Below are positions 58,718 through 64,000 of a DNA stretch of 64,000 bases, one piece after another. The DNA is from Leptodactylus fallax (taxonomy: Eukaryota; Chordata; Amphibia; Anura; Leptodactylidae). Numbering within the stretch: position 1 is the first letter of the stretch; every line of letters starts with the position of its first letter. The notes under the pieces were generated by a model, which was not told the DNA's origin, ran no database searches, and saw nothing but the letters and a program-made list of their open reading frames with translations. The stretch spans positions 806,001-870,000 of the forward strand of contig CAMRHE010000353.1 of NCBI GenBank assembly GCA_947044405.1, written 5' to 3'. The position numbers were made by a program, and so were the translations under genes.

Positions 58718-59275
58718 CCAGCAGATTACTGTAAAACTGGCAGTAATTGGTGCTATATATAGCACCAATCACTACAGAGTATCAGGAGGGCGTGTAGTGG
58801 CGCCACCCCCCAATCATTGCAATTGGTCGATCTGTAAAGACAGACCAATTGAAGCTGCACAGGGCAGTCACTGTGCTGCCCTGAGCATTATTTACAATGT
58901 GTTGTGGTTGCAACTTTGCTTACTTACCTGCATCACCTGTGCCACTGTCAATCCTCCTCTGCCACCGTACATCTTCCTCTGTCACCCTCCAACCTCCTCT
59001 GCTACCCTCCATCCATCCCTTCGCTCTGTGCAGAGCCTCCCCCTACCTTGCTGCTGTTTTTTTTTTCTTTTTAAATTAACCCCTTACCAACAGCTCTTTT
59101 TATGGAAACTTTTTTTTGTTTTTACCCTGTGCCCGCCACTGAGCACTGATTGTATCTGTGCACAGATTTTTATTTTTTTACACAGGATTTTTTTTTGTAA
59201 TTATAATCACTTGCACTATATACACTGTGGGGAAAATAAGTGTGAGAGAGAGAGACTTCTATCTACAGTGGGAAA
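58718..59275. other. No gene; dispersed repeat
   Basis: TAATTGGTGCTATATATAGC is palindromic. 59100-59260 resembles 62815-62935 (shared CGCCACTGAGCACTG/CGCCACTGAGTGCTG and T-runs). No coding signal. Confidence 0.5.
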
Positions 59276-60786
59276 GAAAGTATTGATACACTGGCGATTT
59301 TGCAAGTTTTCCCACCTACAAAGAATGGAGAGGTCTTTAATTTTTATCGTAGGTACACTTCAACTGTGAGAGATAGCATCTAAAAAAAAATCCCGAAAAT
59401 CACTGTATGATTTTTAAACAATTAATGTGCATTTTATTGCATGAAGTTAGTAATTGATCACCTACCAACCAGCGAAAATTCTGGTTCTCACAGACCTGTT
59501 AGTTTTTCTTTAAGAAGCCCTCCTACTCTGAACACTACCTGTATTAATTGCACCTGTTTAAACTTATTACCTGTATAAAAAGACACCTGTCCACACACTC
59601 AGTCTAAAGGACACCAGGGACAAAATTATAGACCTGCCTAAGTTTGGGATGGGCTATAGGACAATAGGCAAGCAGAACGGTGAGAAGGCAACAACTGTTC
59701 GCACAATTATTAGAAAATTGAAGAAATACAAGATGAGTGTCAATCTTCCTCGGTCTGGTACTCCATGCAAGATCTCGCCTCGTGGGGTAAGGATGATTCT
59801 GAGAAAGTTCAGAAATGAGCCCAGAACTACACAGGAGGGCCTGCTCAATGACCTGAAGATAGCTGGAACTATCGTCTCCAAGATTACGGTTAGTAACACA
59901 CTAAGTAGTCATGGATTAAAATCCTGCAGGGCACGCACAATCCCCCGCTCACGCCAGCACATGTCCAGGCACGTTTGAAGTTCGCCAATGACCATATGGA
60001 TGTTCCAGAGGAGGAATGGGAGAAGGTCATGTGGTCAGTTTAGACCAAAATAGAACATTTTTGTATCAACTCCATTTGCCATGTTTGGAGGAAGAAGTAG
60101 TACAACCTCAAGAACAACGTCCCAACCGTGAAGCATGGGGGTGGAAACCTCATACTTTGGGGGTGCTTTTCTGCAAAGGGGACAGGACGACTGCACCGTA
60201 TTGCTGGGAGGATGGATGGGGCCATATATTGTGAGATTTTGGCCAACAACCTTCTTCCCTCAGTAAGAGCATTGATGATGGGTTGTGGCTGGGTCTTCCA
60301 GCATGACAATGACACGAAACACACAGGCAGGGTAAATAAGGAGTGGCTCCATAAAAAGCATTTCAAGGTTCTGGATAGGCCTAGCCAGTCTTCAGACCTG
60401 AACCCAATCGAAAATCTTTCTACAGCCCCGAAACCCGAAAGATCTGGAGAAGATCTGTATGGAGGAGTGGGCCAAAATACCTGCTGCAGTGTGTGGAAAC
60501 TTGGTCAAGACTTACAGGAAACGTCTGACCTCTGTAATTGCAAACAAAGGTTTCTGTACCAAATATTAAGTTCTGTTTTTCTATTGTAGCAAATACTTAT
60601 TTCATGCATTAAATGCACATTAATTATTTAAAAATCATACAATGTGATTTTCTGTTTTTTTTTTTTTTAGATCCGGTCTTTTACAGTTGAAGTGTACCTA
60701 CAATAAAAATTACAGAACTCTCCATTCTTTGTAGGTGGGAAAACTTACACAATCGACAGTGTATCAAATACTTATTTTTTCCACTG
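59276..60786 (+). mobile_element. Tc1/mariner element D
   Basis: Left end CAGTGGGAAAGAAAGTATTG and right end the complement of CAGTGGAAAAAATAAGTATT, flanked by TA (59274-59275 and 60787-60788). Same family as element B, here without the 450-base insertion and on the plus strand. Confidence 0.9.
59606..60560 (+). pseudogene. Tc1 transposase, element D
   Basis: Segments in several frames: [20 protein letters not shown] (DNA-binding), [20 protein letters not shown], then [33 protein letters not shown] and SDLNPIENL. The site of the first catalytic Asp reads WSV followed by a stop (about 60036-60044), and frameshifts lie near 59975 and 60420. Non-functional. Confidence 0.85.
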
Positions 60787-61185
60787 TAGATAGGAAGTGT
60801 CTCTCTCTAATATACAGTATATATCTCTTATACATATAAAAATGAGTTTCTGTCTGTTCTTTATACGCAACCAAACGACTAGACCGATTCTCACCAAATT
60901 TGGCACACATGTACATCAGGTGTCCGGGAATATTTTAGACTGAGTCTCAGCTCTAAAGGATGTACCGTTCCTGAGATACAGTATTCCCAAAAAATGACCA
61001 GCATTAGCTAATACAAGCCTGCAAGTCTTTCACTCATATTCCAACTGCCATAAACACGGTCACATGTCCCTTATCAGCCAACAGAAGCTCGCAGGCACTT
61101 AGTCTCCTCAGGCTAACAGTAACAGTCAATAGCCGTTCGCAGGTCCTTAAATATTCAGTCATATCACGTGTATCAACCAATAACA

Positions 61186-61237
61186 CATTTTATTTATATA
61201 GCGCCAACATATTCCGCAGCACTGTACAATATAATTT
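61186..61237 (-). repeat. L2 3' tail fragment
   Basis: Minus strand TGCTGCGGAATATGTTGGCG and CTATATAAATAAAATG match the L2 tail at 17025-17060. Confidence 0.65.
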
Positions 61238-61301
61238 CATATTTAATTTACCAGGTGTCCATAACAACACAACCATAAATAGACTGTACCTATACTGGAC
61301 T

Positions 61302-61999
61302 CAGTGGAGTAACTAGGAATGGCTGGGCCCCAAGGCGAACATTTGACATGTGGCCCACCCGGCAACCAACACCCCGGCACAAACTGAAAACCTAAACACA
61401 CTATTATGCCCCATAGTGGCACCTGCACACACTATTATGCCCCATAGTGGCCCTTGCACACAGTATTATGCCCCATAGTGGCCCATTCTTATAGTATTAT
61501 GCGCACTCCCCACTACCTCTTCATTGTTGGACCAGATGTCACGTGAGCCAGGCATGCATCGCGACGCATAATGACGTTGGACTGGCCCACCCATGTCTGG
61601 TACGTCGCCAAGGAGGCCCGAAGCCTGCTGGAGCGCAGGAGAGGTAAGTAACAATGTTTTTTTATGTTCCCTCACCACCCCTGGGCTTCCGACCATTATA
61701 CTCTGCGGTCTGAAAATACCCCAGAGTATAATGATCGCAGTGTTTGTGGGGTTCACGGCCCACAGGCCTTACTTACCGATCCCCGCTCCTGTTTACAGTC
61801 GCCTCCAGGTGAAGGTGAAGCGCAGGCAGCTGTGAGCAGGAGCGGGGATCGGTAAGTAAATAGGGTCCATTACCTGCTGGTGTTACACCAGCAGGTAATG
61901 GCCTAAAAAAAAAAAAAACATCAGGGGCCTGCCGGGACCCCTAATGTCCCAGGCCCTGTGGCAGCCGCAACCACTGCTACCCCGGTATTTACGCCACTG
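61302..61999. mobile_element. Non-autonomous hAT element 4
   Basis: Left end CAGTGGAGTAACTAGGAATG and right end the complement of CAGTGGCGTAAATACCGGGG, flanked by the perfect 8-bp duplication ACTGGACT (61294-61301 and 62000-62007). Same family as hAT element 3. It holds three array units (61395-61500), a GAGAGGTAAGTAACAA motif (61640) and a palindrome (61693-61735). Inserted in the putative Helitron. Confidence 0.9.
61693..61735. repeat. Cargo-module palindrome in hAT element 4
   Basis: CATTATACTCTGCGGTCT is complemented imperfectly by ACCCCAGAGTATAATG. Same flanks as the other modules (GGTAAGTAACAATG upstream). Confidence 0.75.
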
Positions 62000-62995
62000 A
62001 CTGGACTGCCATACTGGATTTCAGCACTCTTATAAACTGAAACATTTTTAAACTACTCATGCCCCATGCAGCAAAACGCATGGCTGCTGCTCGAGCTAAT
62101 GAAAACTCTCAGCAGACCCAAGCCCATCTCCAATCTGAAAAGGTATGTCACAGACAACAGTGAGCTGCTGAAACAATCTAGCAGACCCAAGCCCATCTCC
62201 AATCTGACAAGGCATTGTCAGCCACATGCACACAGCTGCACTCCATGTTTCCATAACAACTCAGCCATTTTTCTTCACTGCTGTGGGTCAGATTTAAAGG
62301 GGCAGGGCGCTGTGAATGACACTGTTACACAAGGTCACATACACACAGCTTTACTCCAGGTTTTCCATAACAACCGATCGCAGGTCTTTCACTGATATCC
62401 AAACTGAGATACACATGATCACATGACGCTTATGGACCAATGGAAAATTGCAGGTTCTTCAGTCTTGAAATACACACAGCTTTAAACCAGGTTTCAATAG
62501 CAACCAAGCTATTTATGACCTGTATGAGTCAATAGCAGTTCGCAGGTCCTTAAATATTCAGTCATATGACGTGCATCAGCCAATATAAGTTGACATTTCA
62601 TTTACCAGGTTTCCATAGCAACACAGCCATAAATAGACTATACCTATACTGGAGAGCCATACTGGATGTCAAGTGCAAAACTGGCCAATTCTTGAGGGGC
62701 CACTACACAAACAAAAAATGAAATATACCCATGCAGAGTCGGATCCTTCTGCTAGTATATATATATTGTTACAAATTATCTAGAGTCAGTAAATTTTTTT
62801 TTTACTGCAGTCTTTTTGTGCACATCCTTCCGCCACTGAGTGCTGGTCAGCGACATACTGTACGTTACTGACCAAATCTGTGCTCAATTTTTTTTTTTTT
62901 AGCGCTTTTTTTTCTAATAGTAGTTAGAAGTTTCTCTCTCTCTCTCTATATGGTTAAATTTTAGGTCCTTTTTTATTTTGACATCTTTACATACT

Positions 62996-63008
62996 GTATA
63001 TATCTATA

Positions 63009-63091
<83 letters not shown>

Positions 63092-63092
63092 T
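62996..63092. repeat. TA/TG microsatellite
   Basis: About 97 bases of TA repeats with an internal TG block. 62756-62995 and 63093-63109 hold no gene. Confidence 0.95.
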
Positions 63093-63109
63093 ATACAAAT
63101 ATATACATA

Positions 63110-63410
63110 GTGTGGGTGATGTTAGCTTGTGTCCTTGTCTCATAAGAGACCTCATCCCCTCCTTGGAAGTCTTAATGAGATGCAGCTCCTATTGGGTCTT
63201 ATCCAATAACCATATGCCACAACTGTTACAACTTTAGAACCAATCATGTTATGCTAATTATACTAGTCCCACCTGTTCTCTGACTACACTGTATTTAAAC
63301 TACCTGTTTCCCTCCATTAAATTAGAACTTACTTGATACATCAGCTGTGTGTGTGTGATTTCTCCAGATCTGCTCTTTGATCTGTAATTTGGATCTCTAC
63401 AACATACTGA
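63110..63410 (+). promoter_or_regulatory. Possible LTR-like segment
   Basis: It starts TGTGGGTGATG and could end CTCTACAACA, with GTATTTAAAC (63291) TATA-like and CATTAAATT (63316) polyadenylation-like. Flanking bases do not match, so the ends are uncertain. 63411-63611 holds no recognisable gene. Confidence 0.25.
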
Positions 63411-63611
63411 GGGACACCTTTGATTCCATAACACTATGTTTTCTGATTTTGGAAACACCCTACATGTGGCCCTAATCTTTTGCCTGGAAATAGGACAGGG
63501 TTCAGAAGTGAAAGAGCACCATGCATATTTGAAGACTAATTTTGTTATTTACACTGCATCAGCGAGCAGTTGGAGAGGCCCTGAGATAAAATTAAAAACA
63601 AACCCCCAAAA

Positions 63612-63835
63612 TACCGTGTTTCTCCAAAAATAAGACCTACCCCGAAAATAAGCCCGAGCTAGATTTTCCTGTTTTGTTCGGGTAGGCTTGAAATAAGCCT
63701 AGCTAATTTAGCCCCCTCCCGACATCTGCCGTGCGATTACAGCGGATGCCGGATCCTTAAAGATGGCGGCCGCTCTGCTGCAGAGCTGATACCATAGTTG
63801 CCGTACCGGGTCTCCGCGGAGACCTAGAGTTAAAG
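63612..63835 (+). mobile_element. MITE, TACCGTGTTTCTCC type, partial
   Basis: ACCGTGTTTCTCCAAAAATA and AAGACCTACCCCGAAAATAA start the element. The interior (GATGGCGGCCGCTCTGCTGC, CCGCGGAGACC) matches family C at 18975-19095, so termini differ while the interior is shared. The right end is not seen. Confidence 0.6.
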
Positions 63836-64000
63836 GGGTATTCCCACGTACATAACCATTTTTAAATTTGTAGATAATTAAGTTAAACATTTTTGCAAAT
63901 ATAAGTCATTAAACATTTTGCAGAGTTTTAAAGATTTTCTCTAAATATCTTGTGGTCACGAGTTGTTGTCTTGATCAGTTGCAGGATCTTTCTAAGGTCA
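63836..64000. repeat. Dispersed repeat, related to 17340-17450
   Basis: Shares TTAAACATTTTTGCAAATAT and GTTGTCTTGAT words with 17350-17430. Cut by the window end. Confidence 0.5.

Larger units (their letters stand above)
60827..62755 (+). mobile_element. Putative non-autonomous Helitron
   Basis: It begins in TCTTATACATATAAAAATGA and ends GGATCCTTCTGCTAG followed by T, consistent with Helitron TC...CTAG ends inserted at A/T. GCAGA and TCTGC next to CTAG could form the 3' hairpin, though it abuts the end more closely than usual. No inverted repeats or target duplication. Internal motifs TTTCCATAACAAC and CAGGTCTTTCACT repeat several times. No Rep/helicase. Confidence 0.45.

Overview
The window looks like intergenic, repeat-saturated DNA from a large vertebrate genome, most likely an amphibian. 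This is an inference from the mixture present: several Tc1/mariner families, piggyBac, hAT, Penelope-like elements (PLEs) with hammerhead ribozymes, L2-type LINEs and a Gmr1-like Ty3/gypsy element. No host protein-coding exon, tRNA, rRNA or CRISPR array could be supported. Almost every coding-looking stretch belongs to a transposable element, and nearly all are broken. The one intact-looking gene is a Tc1 transposase at 3685-4707.

Layout. 1-7.3 kb: degraded PLE with a hammerhead ribozyme, interrupted by a Tc1 element (2817-4935), then a reverse-strand LINE ORF1 remnant. 7.3-11 kb: dispersed noncoding repeats. 11-17 kb: an L2 LINE split by a hAT element (12557-14480) that carries a 30-31 bp minisatellite. 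18.7-22.1 kb: a Tc1-like element containing a 1 kb MITE and a second Tc1. 22.5-25.8 kb: nested hAT elements with 8-bp target duplications. 26-33 kb: piggyBac-type elements bounded by TTAA, one (29201-33038) with a truncated transposase and a nested hAT. 33.5-35.6 kb: hairpins, a ribozyme-like core and an L2 tail. 35.6-45.8 kb: a Gmr1-like LTR retrotransposon with integrase before reverse transcriptase; its 3' LTR is split by a near-complete PLE (39724-45522) with a 13-bp target duplication. 46-53 kb: foldback MITE, second PLE fragment, Tc1 with two catalytic Asp-to-Ala changes, decayed piggyBac. 53-64 kb: MITEs, hAT, Tc1 and a putative Helitron.

The elements do not work together as host genes; they form a stratigraphy of insertions into insertions, several of them datable relative to each other from exact target-site duplications. 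Two patterns stand out. First, hammerhead-type cores recur on both strands in PLE-like and foldback contexts. Second, a cargo module (a palindrome around GGGGTCT...AGACCCC, a splice-donor-like motif and the 30-31 bp minisatellite) is shared by hAT elements whose terminal repeats belong to at least three different families.

Coordinates were read by eye. Element ends are exact only where a target-site duplication is stated.
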